Assembly: GCA_002315745.1 (NCBI GenBank)
Contig: DCID01000042.1
Span: 470 to 41,009, forward strand
DNA length: 40,540 nucleotides
From: Bacteroidales bacterium UBA1735
GTDB lineage: Bacteria > Bacteroidota > Bacteroidia > Bacteroidales > Paludibacteraceae
Direction: 5' to 3'
A program made the position numbers and the translations under genes. Positions within the stretch are counted from its first letter, which is position 1; each line of letters starts with the position of its first letter. Under the pieces are notes generated by a model. That model ran no database searches. It was not told where the DNA came from and saw only the letters and a list, made by a program, of their open reading frames with translations. Positions 7,640 to 15,800 of the stretch are shown here, piece after piece.

Positions 7640-8359
7640 ATGACCAAGTTAAGCATTAATATCAATAAGGTGGCGACCTTGAGAAACGCACGTGGAGAGA
7701 ATATGCCGGATGTGCAGCAGTTCGCGATCGACTGTGAGCGTTTTGGCGCTCAGGGTATAACGGTTCATCCACGTCCTGATGAGCGGCATATTCGCCGGGA
7801 GGATGTGTATCAGTTGAAGTCGTTGATACGTACGGAACTCAACATAGAGGGTAATCCGACGGAGGCTTTTCGTGAGTTAGTGCTCGATGTGGTACCTACA
7901 CAGGTGACTTTAGTGCCTGATACGCCGGATCAGTTGACTAGTAACCATGGTTGGAACACGCGACATTACCTCGATTACTTACAGCCTATAGTCGATGAGT
8001 TCCATGCGAAGCGTATCCGTGTGTCCATCTTTGTGGACGCGAGTGCGGAGATGGTGGAGTATGCGAAGAAGACGGGTGCTGATCGTGTGGAGATATATAC
8101 GGGTCCGTATGCTAAACTCTATAAGGACGACCCCGTACGCGCGATTGAGAGTCTGCGTGCTGCGGCTGAGAAGGCACAGGAGTTGGGCATGGGGCTGAAC
8201 ATGGGTCACGATCTGGATCGTAAGAACTTAGGGGCATTGATTAAGGCGTATCCATGGATAGCGGAGGTGAGTATTGGCCACGCTATCATCTCGGATGCAT
8301 TGTATTTGGGAATAGAAGAAACTATAAAACAATATAGATATGTTATTGCAAATAATTGA
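7640..8359 (+). CDS. pdxJ: Pyridoxine 5'-phosphate synthase
   Basis: 239 residues from ATG 7640 (MTKLSININKVATLRNARG). The frame is open upstream to 7583, but the likely transcription start near 7620 excludes that; ATG 7625 is a less likely option. PdxJ condenses 1-deoxy-xylulose 5-phosphate with 3-amino-2-oxopropyl phosphate to give pyridoxine 5'-phosphate, the last ring-forming step of the DXP-dependent vitamin B6 route. Visible family motifs are GAQGITVHPRPDERHIR (active-site His and Arg), VTLVPDTPDQLTSNHGW, RVSIFVDAS, ADRVEIYTGPYA and the closing VSIGHAIISDALYLG. Length matches the family. Its last 20 bases overlap the start of exbB, so the two are translationally linked. Confidence 0.95.
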   Translation: MTKLSININKVATLRNARGENMPDVQQFAIDCERFGAQGITVHPRPDERHIRREDVYQLKSLIRTELNIEGNPTEAFRELVLDVVPTQVTLVPDTPDQLTSNHGWNTRHYLDYLQPIVDEFHAKRIRVSIFVDASAEMVEYAKKTGADRVEIYTGPYAKLYKDDPVRAIESLRAAAEKAQELGMGLNMGHDLDRKNLGALIKAYPWIAEVSIGHAIISDALYLGIEETIKQYRYVIANN

Positions 8360-9032
8360 CAGTGTAGCAGCTGCTCCAGAGGTGGCTGTGGTAGAAGAAA
8401 CAGTACAAGAGTCTATTAACTTATGGACCATGGCGCAGTATGGCGGTTGGATCATGATCATCCTCGCTATCCTGTTGGCTTGGGCAGTCTATCTGTTCAT
8501 CGAGCGTATGGTGGTGCTCAAGTCCGCAACGAAGGAAGATAAGAGCTTCATGGATCGTATTCGTGACTTTATCCATGAGGGTAAGATAGACTCGGCTATT
8601 AACCTATGCCATCAGACGGATACCCCGTCATCCCGTATGGTAGAGAAAGGTATATCGCGTATAGGTCGTCCGATGCAGGATGTACAAGTAGCGGTGGAGA
8701 ACGTAGGTAACCTCGAAGTAAGTAAGTTGGAGAAAGGTCTCGTTATCATGGCGACGATCGCTGCCGGTGCACCTATGCTCGGTTTCTTAGGAACGGTTAT
8801 AGGTATGGTACAGACGTTCTTTAATATGGCGCAGAACGCTAGTGGCGTGATCGAGATGAGTGCCTTGTCCGAAGGTATGTATCAAGCGATGGTAACCACT
8901 ATTGGCGGTCTGATCGTTGGTATATTAGCGATGTTTGCGTACAATTTCCTCGTGGCACGCATCGACCGCGTTGTGCGTCTATTAGAGGCTCGCACGATGG
9001 AGTTTATGGACTTGTTAAATGAACCCGCATAA
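8340..9032 (+). CDS. exbB: MotA/TolQ/ExbB proton-channel protein
   Basis: 230 residues with three membrane segments: about 36-53 (WIMIILAILLAWAVYLFI), about 137-157 (IMATIAAGAPMLGFLGTVIGM) and about 180-200 (TTIGGLIVGILAMFAYNFLVA). GxLGTVxGM and the TTxxGLxVxIxA segment are the proton-channel signature. ExbB forms a pentamer around an ExbD dimer in the inner membrane and uses the proton gradient to drive TonB. It starts inside the end of pdxJ and shares one base with exbD (TAATG). The Asp/Glu-rich N-terminal extension before the first segment is usual for Bacteroidota ExbB. TolQ is the alternative, but the tonB-like gene two genes on favours ExbB. Confidence 0.9.
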   Translation: MLLQIIDSVAAAPEVAVVEETVQESINLWTMAQYGGWIMIILAILLAWAVYLFIERMVVLKSATKEDKSFMDRIRDFIHEGKIDSAINLCHQTDTPSSRMVEKGISRIGRPMQDVQVAVENVGNLEVSKLEKGLVIMATIAAGAPMLGFLGTVIGMVQTFFNMAQNASGVIEMSALSEGMYQAMVTTIGGLIVGILAMFAYNFLVARIDRVVRLLEARTMEFMDLLNEPA

Positions 9033-9448
9033 TGGCATTGAAGAGAAGAAATAAAGTGAACTCGACATTGGCGATGTCGTCTATGACAGACCTCGTGTTT
9101 TTGCTATTACTATTCTTCGTGATGGCAAGTACGATGTCGTCGCCCAATGATATCAAGATCAACCTGCCACAATCCAAAGCGCGTACGAACACCAAGCAGG
9201 TGGTGGCTAAGGTGTCGATAGATAACCTTGGCAACTATTTCGTAGCATTAGGTCGCGAGAAACCAGTGGCTATTCCTGTGGAGGATCTAGAAGGGTATTT
9301 GTGTGGTATCCAGGAGTCCGATTCGACGATGTATATCGCACTCCATGCCGATCAGGATATCGCGTATAAAGAGGTAGTGAACGTGCTGGATATCGCTAAT
9401 CAGCACAAGATGAAACTCGTGATAGCAACGAGAAACAATGGTCAGTAG
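9032..9448 (+). CDS. exbD: ExbD/TolR family biopolymer transport protein
   Basis: 138 residues with one membrane segment near residues 18-34 (MTDLVFLLLLFFVMAST), in which the Asp of MTD is the conserved proton-relay residue of ExbD/TolR. A periplasmic domain follows (KVSIDNLGNYFVA ... YIALHADQDIAYKEVVNVLD). ExbD works with ExbB to power TonB. It overlaps exbB by one base and the TonB gene by 11 bases, fixing the three as one unit. Confidence 0.92.
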   Translation: MALKRRNKVNSTLAMSSMTDLVFLLLLFFVMASTMSSPNDIKINLPQSKARTNTKQVVAKVSIDNLGNYFVALGREKPVAIPVEDLEGYLCGIQESDSTMYIALHADQDIAYKEVVNVLDIANQHKMKLVIATRNNGQ

Positions 9449-10217
9449 TCGTCAATCCAATACGATAGCAGCAGTCGGAACGGCTCTCTTTATGGGAGCA
9501 GTGTTCTTGTTGCTGTGGCTCATTACTATCTCGTGGGAGAAAGAGCCCGAAGAGGAAGGTATAGAGATCGTCTTTGGTAATCAAGAACAGGGCGGAGGTG
9601 CTCAGCCGTTGGTGTCCGAACAACTCCCTGTGCCCGAACCCAAAGTAGAGCCTGTGCAACCTGCTGCGCCGTCTAATAATGACCTGATGGTACAGGATGA
9701 TGAGGAATCGCTAGCATTAGCTAAGCAGCGCGAGGAGCAAAAAAGACAACGTGAACAGGCAGAGGCAGAACGTATAGCACGCGAGAAAGCGGCGGCAGAG
9801 AAACAGGCACGTGAGCAGGCGGCTATTGCGAAAGCCAATCAGTTGGGCTCGCTCTTTGGTAAGAGTGGCACAGGCACGACAGGTAGTGGCACCACTCAAG
9901 GTGAAGGCAGCAGCGGCGTGACGACGGCTGGTAAAGGTACTTCGGGTGGTAATGACTGGTCGCTCAAGGGACGTAAGTTGCTCAAGGCGTTGCCTAAACC
10001 CAGTGCGGACTTTAATCAGGAAGGCGTAGTGGTAGTGGCTATCACGGTGAGTGCCGAAGGCAAGGTGATTAGTGCGAAGGAGACGACAGGAACAACCATC
10101 TCGGATTATGCCACTATTCAGTTAGCCATCCGTTCGGCATACAAGGCGGAGTTTAACTTCGTCGATGTACCGGATAAACAATTTGGAACAATCACGTACT
10201 ATTTTAAAAATAAGTAA
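9438..10217 (+). CDS. tonB: TonB/TolA-like energy transducer
   Basis: 259 residues: one N-terminal membrane segment (about 10-31, AAVGTALFMGAVFLLLWLI), an acidic and Pro-rich stretch, an Ala/Glu/Arg/Gln coiled coil (about 95-135, as in TolA), a Gly/Ser/Thr-rich linker and a C-terminal domain with VVVAITVSAEGKVISAKETT, the TonB fold signature. It reaches across the periplasm to pass energy from ExbB/ExbD to outer-membrane receptors or a Tol-like partner. The end KAEFNFVDVPDKQFGTITYYFKNK is typical of Bacteroidota TonB. The coiled coil makes TolA the alternative name, but no tolB or pal gene lies near. Confidence 0.85.
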   Translation: MVSSRQSNTIAAVGTALFMGAVFLLLWLITISWEKEPEEEGIEIVFGNQEQGGGAQPLVSEQLPVPEPKVEPVQPAAPSNNDLMVQDDEESLALAKQREEQKRQREQAEAERIAREKAAAEKQAREQAAIAKANQLGSLFGKSGTGTTGSGTTQGEGSSGVTTAGKGTSGGNDWSLKGRKLLKALPKPSADFNQEGVVVVAITVSAEGKVISAKETTGTTISDYATIQLAIRSAYKAEFNFVDVPDKQFGTITYYFKNK

Positions 10218-10219
10218 CT

Positions 10220-10747
10220 ATGAATTATCTGTTTTTAGACAATGGTTTTGAAGAGATTGAGGCGATCACAACGATTGATTTGTTGCGTCGTGCGAACATC
10301 CAACTGACGACAGTATCGATTACGGGTAACCCGATGGTATTAGGGGCACATAATGTGGCTGTGGAGGCGGATGGATTATTTGATAATATCGATTTCTCGG
10401 ATGCAGAGATGCTTATTCTGCCGGGTGGTCCTTCCCATTTAGGCGATCATATCGGCTTGTGCGAACTGCTCCAACAGCATAACGCCCAGTCGAAAATGAT
10501 TGCTGCCATCTGTGCGGCACCATCGATCTTAGGCAAACTGGGTATATTGAAAGGCAAACAGGCTACGTGTTACCCAGGCTTTGAGTCGTTCTTGGGTGAG
10601 AGTTATGTAGGTGGACTGGTGGTGGAGTCGAAGAATATCATCACCGCCAAAGGTCCCGGCTTGACGGCTGATTTCGCCTTCTGTATCATAGAGAAACTCG
10701 CTAGCAGCGATGTGGCTGACGAGGTGTATGATAAGGCGCAGTATTGA
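10220..10747 (+). CDS. DJ-1/PfpI family protein
   Basis: 175 residues. The nucleophile elbow IAAICAAPSILG holds the conserved Cys (about 95), and GFEEIEA near the N-terminus holds the Glu that pairs with it, as in DJ-1, YajL and ThiJ. LPGGPSHLGDH is the other family signature, and GPGLTADFAFCII closes the domain. Members include protein and nucleotide deglycases, chaperones and peptidase-like enzymes, so the exact reaction cannot be told from sequence. It starts 2 nt after tonB, within the same operon. Confidence 0.88.
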   Translation: MNYLFLDNGFEEIEAITTIDLLRRANIQLTTVSITGNPMVLGAHNVAVEADGLFDNIDFSDAEMLILPGGPSHLGDHIGLCELLQQHNAQSKMIAAICAAPSILGKLGILKGKQATCYPGFESFLGESYVGGLVVESKNIITAKGPGLTADFAFCIIEKLASSDVADEVYDKAQY

Positions 10748-10782
10748 TTTATAGATAAATAGAATATAGAAGAATAGAGATT
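10748..10782 (+). other. Short AT-rich inter-cistronic gap
   Basis: Four TAGA words recur every 7-8 bases just before the DUF3078 gene. No promoter of the local type and no terminator is seen, so read-through is likely. Confidence 0.3.
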
Positions 10783-11892
10783 ATGAAGAAAAGTTTATTA
10801 TTTGGGTTGGCACTGTTAATGAGTGCAACAATGATGGCGCAGACCGCCAATGATTCGATTAAGAAAGAGAGCCCTTGGAAGTTCTCCGGTTTAGTAGGTT
10901 TAGACGCCAGTGCGACTGGTCTATGGAACTGGTCAGCGGGTGGTAAGAACAACGTGAGCGGTGTCGTTTTCGGCAAACTCCGTCTGTTGTACGATAATCC
11001 TAGCCTATCGTGGGAGACCAATCTGGATATCCAATATGGTATGTCATGGATTGACCAGAAATACGATAAACTGCAAAAGACCAGCGATCACCTCAAGTTT
11101 GATTCGAAGATTGGTTGGGCATTCCATCCTAAATGGTACTTGACCCTCAATGCAGCCTTTGAGACACAAATGGATAAGGGATTTAACTATACCGGTGATG
11201 CAACGCCTAATGCGTTAATTAGTAATATATTGGCTCCATCGTATACCGATATATCCGTTGGTATTGATTGGAAACCCAATTCGATTTTCTCGTTGTATTT
11301 ATCTCCCATCAATGGACGTATCACTACGGCTTATTTGAGCGATAAAGTGAATGATGAATATTCCGATATCTTAGGCTACGATGTGCGTACCGCTTTGCAG
11401 GAAAAGATCGGTACATGGCACTTTAACGAATTTAATGAAAAAGAGTACTGCAATGCTCGTGCTGAGTTAGGTTTGAACTTCAAGGGAAGCGTTAACTATG
11501 AGTATAAGGGTTTGAAGATTATCTCTACCCTAACGCTCTTTACACCGTATTCATGGGATAAAACAAAGATGTACACGTTATCTGTAGGTAGTGATCCTTT
11601 TGTGACAGAAGCACAACGTGAGCAGATGATCAAAGATGGTACTCCAGAGGATGTGTTCTCATTCTATGGCTACCGTGATAACAACCGTCGTTTCGGTAAC
11701 TTCGATGTGGACTGGGCTGTTGCTATATCGTATCAGTTCTTGAAGTGCTTAAACGTGACGCTGACTACCGATCTCAAGTATGTCAATGGTCTGAAGATAG
11801 CCGATAAGGATGAGGCAGGTAATATTATCTCTGCCGGTGAGAAAGTGCAGTTCCAAGGTATCATCGGACTTGGTATAGGATATAGTTTTTAG
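10783..11892 (+). CDS. DUF3078 outer-membrane-associated protein
   Basis: 369 residues with the signal peptide MKKSLLFGLALLMSATMMAQ. The mature part begins WKFSGLVGLDASATGLWNWS and continues with GGKNNVSGVVFGKLRLLYD and SWETNLDIQYGMSW, the hallmark of DUF3078, a Bacteroidota family with beta-barrel-like alternating strands. The C-terminus (VQFQGIIGLGIGYSF) ends in Phe, as outer-membrane barrels usually do. Function is unknown. It is probably in the same transcript as the DJ-1 and zapA-rny genes. Confidence 0.82.
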   Translation: MKKSLLFGLALLMSATMMAQTANDSIKKESPWKFSGLVGLDASATGLWNWSAGGKNNVSGVVFGKLRLLYDNPSLSWETNLDIQYGMSWIDQKYDKLQKTSDHLKFDSKIGWAFHPKWYLTLNAAFETQMDKGFNYTGDATPNALISNILAPSYTDISVGIDWKPNSIFSLYLSPINGRITTAYLSDKVNDEYSDILGYDVRTALQEKIGTWHFNEFNEKEYCNARAELGLNFKGSVNYEYKGLKIISTLTLFTPYSWDKTKMYTLSVGSDPFVTEAQREQMIKDGTPEDVFSFYGYRDNNRRFGNFDVDWAVAISYQFLKCLNVTLTTDLKYVNGLKIADKDEAGNIISAGEKVQFQGIIGLGIGYSF

Positions 11893-11896
11893 GTGG

Positions 11897-11921
11897 TAGG
11901 TTGTAGGTTGTAGGTTATAGG
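11897..11921 (+). repeat. Heptamer array before the coiled-coil/zapA/rny genes
   Basis: Units TAGGTTG, TAGGTTG, TAGGTTA and a partial TAGG end immediately before the ATG at 11922. They fill nearly the whole 29-bp gap after the DUF3078 gene and carry the AGG nearest the start codon. Confidence 0.75.
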
Positions 11922-12200
11922 ATGGATGCGTTAGAGACTTTGGCGGAGAATGTGCAGCGGCTGCTGGATGAGAATAAGCAGCTGAAGCAAGTCAATGCCG
12001 ATCTTCAAGCGACGAATGATCGACAACGCGAGGAGATGATGCGTACCCATGCGGAATTAGTCCAACTGCAAGCCGAACACAAGAACCTCCGCATGGCACG
12101 CGGATTGGCCGATACACCCGACGAACGAATAACCGCTAAAAGACATCTCGATGCTATCATCGCCCAAGTGGATAGAGCCATAGAGATATTGAAACAATGA
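11922..12200 (+). CDS. Small coiled-coil protein upstream of zapA
   Basis: 92 residues, almost all a predicted coiled coil: LAENVQRLLDENKQLKQVNA, then LQATNDRQREEMMRTHAELV and LQAEHKNLRMARGL. A C-terminal segment (ERITAKRHLDAIIAQVDRAI) follows. No membrane segment or signal is present. It overlaps the zapA start by ATGA. The size, all-helical form and tight link to zapA suggest a division-associated partner comparable to ZapB, which also lacks other domains, but there is no residue-level identity that proves it. Confidence 0.7.
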   Translation: MDALETLAENVQRLLDENKQLKQVNADLQATNDRQREEMMRTHAELVQLQAEHKNLRMARGLADTPDERITAKRHLDAIIAQVDRAIEILKQ

Positions 12201-12481
12201 ACGATAAGCAACATATTAACTTACAGTTGGATGCCCACCGCATCGCGATGAATGTGCCCCGTGAAACGGAGGAGGATTATCGCCGGGCAGCTAAATGGCT
12301 CAACCAATTGTATCAGTTCTATATGAAACAATTCCCCACGGCTTCTGCCGAGAAACTGTGGGTGTATGTAGCCCTCAATGCAGGGTATCGATTCATGTCA
12401 GACGAACGAGATAAAGCTATTGAACCAATAGAAAATAAAATAAATGAGTTAAATAATTTAATTGAACAAAGCTTATGTTAA
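12197..12481 (+). CDS. zapA: Cell division protein ZapA
   Basis: 94 residues. The N-terminal globular part (INLQLDAHRIAMNVPRETEEDYRRAAKWLN) and the C-terminal helix (IEPIENKINELNNLIEQSL) match ZapA, which bundles FtsZ filaments at the Z-ring. Length fits the family. It lies between a small coiled-coil gene (4-nt overlap) and rny (7-nt overlap), an arrangement that ties division and RNA decay genes in one transcript. Confidence 0.85.
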   Translation: MNDKQHINLQLDAHRIAMNVPRETEEDYRRAAKWLNQLYQFYMKQFPTASAEKLWVYVALNAGYRFMSDERDKAIEPIENKINELNNLIEQSLC

Positions 12482-14001
12482 TGACCAATTTATGGATAGC
12501 AATAGGCGCACTCATTGTAGGCGCAGGATTATGCTATGTTTATTTCCGTATGAACAGCAGAAGCCTTCTTAAGAAAGCCAAGGAGGAGGCAGAACTGCTC
12601 AAACGAGACAAAATGATTGAAGCCAAGGAGAAGTTTATCGCTCTGAAGGCTGAACATGACAACCAGATGCGTGCAGACGAACAACGCAAGCAGCAACGCG
12701 AGCAGCAACTGCAACAGCGTGAGCAACAACTCAATGCCCGTCAAGGTGATCTCCAACGCCAACTCAACGAGTTGCAACAGAAAACGCAACAGATTGAGCA
12801 GCAGCAGAAAGCGATGGAGTATCGTGAGCAGGAGATCGAGAAAATGCACAAACAGGCAGAGCATCAGTTGGAGACCTTAAGTGGTATGTCCGCTGAGGAA
12901 GCAAAGAAACAACTCGTCGAAGCACTCAAAGATGAGGCTAAGACCGATGCGATGGCGTACATCAATGAGACCATGGATGAGGCGCGTCTCAATGCGAACA
13001 AGGAAGCAAAGAAAATCGTTATTCAGACCATTCAACGCGTAGCGTCCGAGACCACGGCTGAAAATACAGTCTCAGTCTTCCATATTGACAACGAGGAAGT
13101 GAAGGGCCGCGTCATCGGTCGTGAAGGTCGAAACATCCGCGCCCTCGAGGCTGCTACAGGTGTGGAGATCGTGGTAGATGATACCCCAGAGGCTATCACC
13201 GTCTCGGGATATGATCCTATCCGTCGTGAGATTGCGTGCCTCGCTTTGCACCAACTCATTCAAGATGGTCGTATCCACCCCGCTCGTATCGAGGAGATCG
13301 TCGATAAGGTGACCAAACAAGTCGAAGATGAGATCATCGAGACCGGTAAACGTACCACCATTGACTTGGGCGTACATGGTCTGCACCCCGAACTGATTCG
13401 TTTGGTGGGTAAGATGAAATATCGTTCGTCTTATGGTCAGAACTTGCTCCAACACTCCCGTGAAACCGCTAACCTCTGTGCTGTCATGGCGGCTGAGTTA
13501 GGACTCAACCCGAAGAAAGCACGCCGTGCCGGTTTGTTGCACGATATAGGTAAGGTCGCTGAGAACGAGGACGAACTGCCACACGCAGAGTTGGGTATGA
13601 AACTGTGTGAGAAATATGGTGAGAAACCCGATATCTGCAATGCCGTAGGTGCCCACCACGACGAATGCGAGATGGAGACCTTGATTGCACCTATCGTGCA
13701 AGCATGTGATGCTATCTCTGGCGCTCGCCCAGGTGCTCGTCGAGAGATTGTAGAGACCTACGTGAAACGTCTCAATGACTTGGAGAACATGGCGATGTCC
13801 TTCCCGGGCGTAGTAAAGACCTATGCTTTGCAAGCAGGTCGCGAACTACGTGTCATCGTTGGCGCAGATAAGATCAGCGACAAGGATACGGAGCTGTTGA
13901 GCTTCGATCTCGCTAAGCGTATCCAAGACGAGATGACCTATCCAGGTCAAGTCAAGGTGACGGTGATCCGCGAAACGCGTGCCATCAACTACGCGAAGTA
14001 A
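12475..14001 (+). CDS. rny: Ribonuclease Y
   Basis: 508 residues. An N-terminal membrane anchor (about 5-24, NLWIAIGALIVGAGLCYVYF) is followed by a long Gln/Glu/Arg coiled coil (about 30-150), a KH domain (GRVIGREGRNIRALEAATGV) and an HD domain (LLHDIGKVAENEDE with the His-Asp pair near 356-357, and GAHHDE). RNase Y is a membrane-bound endoribonuclease that starts mRNA decay. Length matches the usual 510-520. The start may be ATG 12475, overlapping zapA by 7 nt, or ATG 12481, sharing one base with its stop. The gene ends 3 nt before the convergent dapA stop, with no terminator between them. Confidence 0.95.
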   Translation: MLMTNLWIAIGALIVGAGLCYVYFRMNSRSLLKKAKEEAELLKRDKMIEAKEKFIALKAEHDNQMRADEQRKQQREQQLQQREQQLNARQGDLQRQLNELQQKTQQIEQQQKAMEYREQEIEKMHKQAEHQLETLSGMSAEEAKKQLVEALKDEAKTDAMAYINETMDEARLNANKEAKKIVIQTIQRVASETTAENTVSVFHIDNEEVKGRVIGREGRNIRALEAATGVEIVVDDTPEAITVSGYDPIRREIACLALHQLIQDGRIHPARIEEIVDKVTKQVEDEIIETGKRTTIDLGVHGLHPELIRLVGKMKYRSSYGQNLLQHSRETANLCAVMAAELGLNPKKARRAGLLHDIGKVAENEDELPHAELGMKLCEKYGEKPDICNAVGAHHDECEMETLIAPIVQACDAISGARPGARREIVETYVKRLNDLENMAMSFPGVVKTYALQAGRELRVIVGADKISDKDTELLSFDLAKRIQDEMTYPGQVKVTVIRETRAINYAK

Positions 14002-14004
14002 AAA

Positions 14005-14859
14005 TTAGAGAAGAGCCTGAATCTCGCGCTGTACGGCTTCCGAGTTAGGAACGAGCGGTAAGCGCAATACATTTTCAATGAGACCCATCTGGTTAAGCAC
14101 AGTCTTGATGCCAGATGGGTTTCCTTCTTTGAAGAGCAGACTCACCATCGGGGCATAGTGTAATTGCAGGTCATGGTTATGCTCGCGCACGATACGACCA
14201 AAGTCTTCGGGGAAAGCATTAGAAGCCACAGATATCAGCCCCTTACCACCCGCATCCATCACTTCGGCGGCGATACCATCATCTCCCGAGATCACTATGA
14301 GGTCGGTGGTGCGGGCATAGTCGAGTAGGGTATGTATCTGCGGCAGATTACCGGATGCCTCTTTGATACCCACTATGTTAGTAGGCATAGCCTGGTGCAG
14401 ACGAATAACGGTCTCGGGTAGCAGGTTAACTCCAGTACGCCCTGGCACATTGTAGAGCAGCACAGGAATAGGCGAAGCCTGAGCAACGGCTACAAAATGT
14501 TGATATAATCCCTCTTGGGAAGGTTTATTGTAGTTGGGACAAACAGATAGGATCGCCTCGAAAGATGCTTCCAAAGTAGGCGTCAGGCGGTGCAGTTCGT
14601 CCACGACGGCAGCGGTGCAGTTACCTCCCACTCCTAAGACGAGGGGTAAACGACCGTCGATATAGTTGACGATGAACTGCCGCACTTCCTCTTTCTCGTC
14701 GCGCGACAGGGTAGCGGCTTCACCAGTAGTGCCTAACACGACGATATAATCCACTTGACCTGCGACCTGCTTATCGAGTAAGCGTTTCAATGCGTCGTAA
14801 TCAACTGTTCCATTCTGCTTAAAGGGCGTAATCAACGCCGTTCCTAATCCTGTTATCAT
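14005..14859 (-). CDS. dapA: 4-hydroxy-tetrahydrodipicolinate synthase
   Basis: 284 residues. DapA condenses pyruvate with aspartate semialdehyde in the diaminopimelate/lysine route. The Schiff-base Lys166 lies in VGIKEASG, Tyr136 in LLYNVPGRTG with Arg141, the GTTGEA loop has Thr44-Thr45, and Tyr110 follows in CPNYNKPS. All catalytic residues are in the expected order, and length is normal. It overlaps aroC by ATGA and is the last gene of the ruvA-sprA-aroC-dapA run. Confidence 0.95.
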   Translation of the reverse strand: MITGLGTALITPFKQNGTVDYDALKRLLDKQVAGQVDYIVVLGTTGEAATLSRDEKEEVRQFIVNYIDGRLPLVLGVGGNCTAAVVDELHRLTPTLEASFEAILSVCPNYNKPSQEGLYQHFVAVAQASPIPVLLYNVPGRTGVNLLPETVIRLHQAMPTNIVGIKEASGNLPQIHTLLDYARTTDLIVISGDDGIAAEVMDAGGKGLISVASNAFPEDFGRIVREHNHDLQLHYAPMVSLLFKEGNPSGIKTVLNQMGLIENVLRLPLVPNSEAVQREIQALL

Positions 14860-15800
14860 AGTTTCTCGTTTATCAAGGTGATGGCTGCCATGGCTTCGAC
14901 GACGGCAGCAGCGCGGAAAGCGATGCAGATATCGTGACGACCTTTGTATAGTTGAGCTATCGTAGCGGTGGGTTTGAATGCGCAGCGGAAAGATATAATA
15001 TCTCCATTGCTAATGCCACCATCGATTCCGCCCGATGCAGGGAGTTCTAGAGTTTCTAGATTGTCTATAGGATGATAGAGTTCGCTGCCACGCTTGGCGA
15101 GGTCTTGGAAGCCACTGCCCAAGTCAAACCCCTTACAGCCATTGATAGTCATCATCGCGTAGGCGAGGTGCGAGGACAGTTTATCGAAGATAGGTTCGCC
15201 CACACCCACAGGTACACCGGTGATGGTGCATGTGACTACACCGCCAATCGAGTCTCCTGCGGAACGCACTTCCTCTAAGAGTTTTTCCCAACGGGTAGGG
15301 TCAGTCTCTGTTCCCACCTGCGTCACTTGTGCCTGGATACGGATACCGCGTAGTGCCAGTAACTGTTTAGCGATACAGCCCGCTATAACCCGACTGACTG
15401 TTTCGCGGGCAGAGGCACGTCCTCCTCCGCGCCAGTCGCGGATGCCGTACTTCTTTTGATACACCCAGTCGGCGTGTCCTGCACGGTAATGGGTGCGCAG
15501 CCACTCATAGTCTTCGGGGCGTGCGTCTTGGTTACGGACGATGAAAGCGATAGGGGTACCTAAACTCTTGCCGTCCATCACACCGCTGAGCCATTCGACT
15601 TCGTCGGTCTCGTTCTTCGCGCGAGACGAAGATGCATGTCCGACAGATCCTGTCCGTCCAGCACGACGATCTAACTCGCGTCGGATAAGGTCGAGATCGA
15701 TAGATAGACCGGCGGGCACGCCATCCAATACGCCACCAATAGCAGCGCCATGCGATTCACCAAAACTAGTAAAACGAAAACTATGACCAAAACTATTCAT
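14856..15800 (-). CDS. aroC: Chorismate synthase, compact form
   Basis: 314 residues, about 40-50 shorter than the usual enzyme. AroC makes chorismate from EPSP with reduced FMN, the end of the shikimate route. Present are FGESHG (13-18), DGVPAGL, the second active His in the GHADWVYQKKYGIRDWRGGG segment, GRASARETVSRV, ASGGIDGGISNGD and GRHDICIAFRA. Missing are the long linker after the first half and the loop between KPTATI and GRHD. The stretch ELYHPIDNLETLELP, partly encoded by a nonamer array, replaces the usual N- and H-rich strand before GGI. Its ATG shares a base with the sprA stop (TAATG) and its end overlaps dapA. The identity is firm; the shortening suggests a fast-evolving copy. 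Confidence 0.93.
   Translation of the reverse strand: MNSFGHSFRFTSFGESHGAAIGGVLDGVPAGLSIDLDLIRRELDRRAGRTGSVGHASSSRAKNETDEVEWLSGVMDGKSLGTPIAFIVRNQDARPEDYEWLRTHYRAGHADWVYQKKYGIRDWRGGGRASARETVSRVIAGCIAKQLLALRGIRIQAQVTQVGTETDPTRWEKLLEEVRSAGDSIGGVVTCTITGVPVGVGEPIFDKLSSHLAYAMMTINGCKGFDLGSGFQDLAKRGSELYHPIDNLETLELPASGGIDGGISNGDIISFRCAFKPTATIAQLYKGRHDICIAFRAAAVVEAMAAITLINEKL
15045..15071. repeat. In-frame nonamer array inside aroC
   Basis: Plus-strand units TTCTAGAGT, TTCTAGATT and the degenerate GTCTATAGG make 27 bp, that is nine codons. They encode the LETLEL part of a loop that differs from other chorismate synthases. The unit is the same as that before the RND permease gene at 35550. Confidence 0.6.

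Noticed and set aside
12529..12864. A Leu-rich minus-strand frame within rny
   Set aside because: The Leu runs are the complement of the Gln/Glu coiled coil of RNase Y; no start signal or promoter is present.
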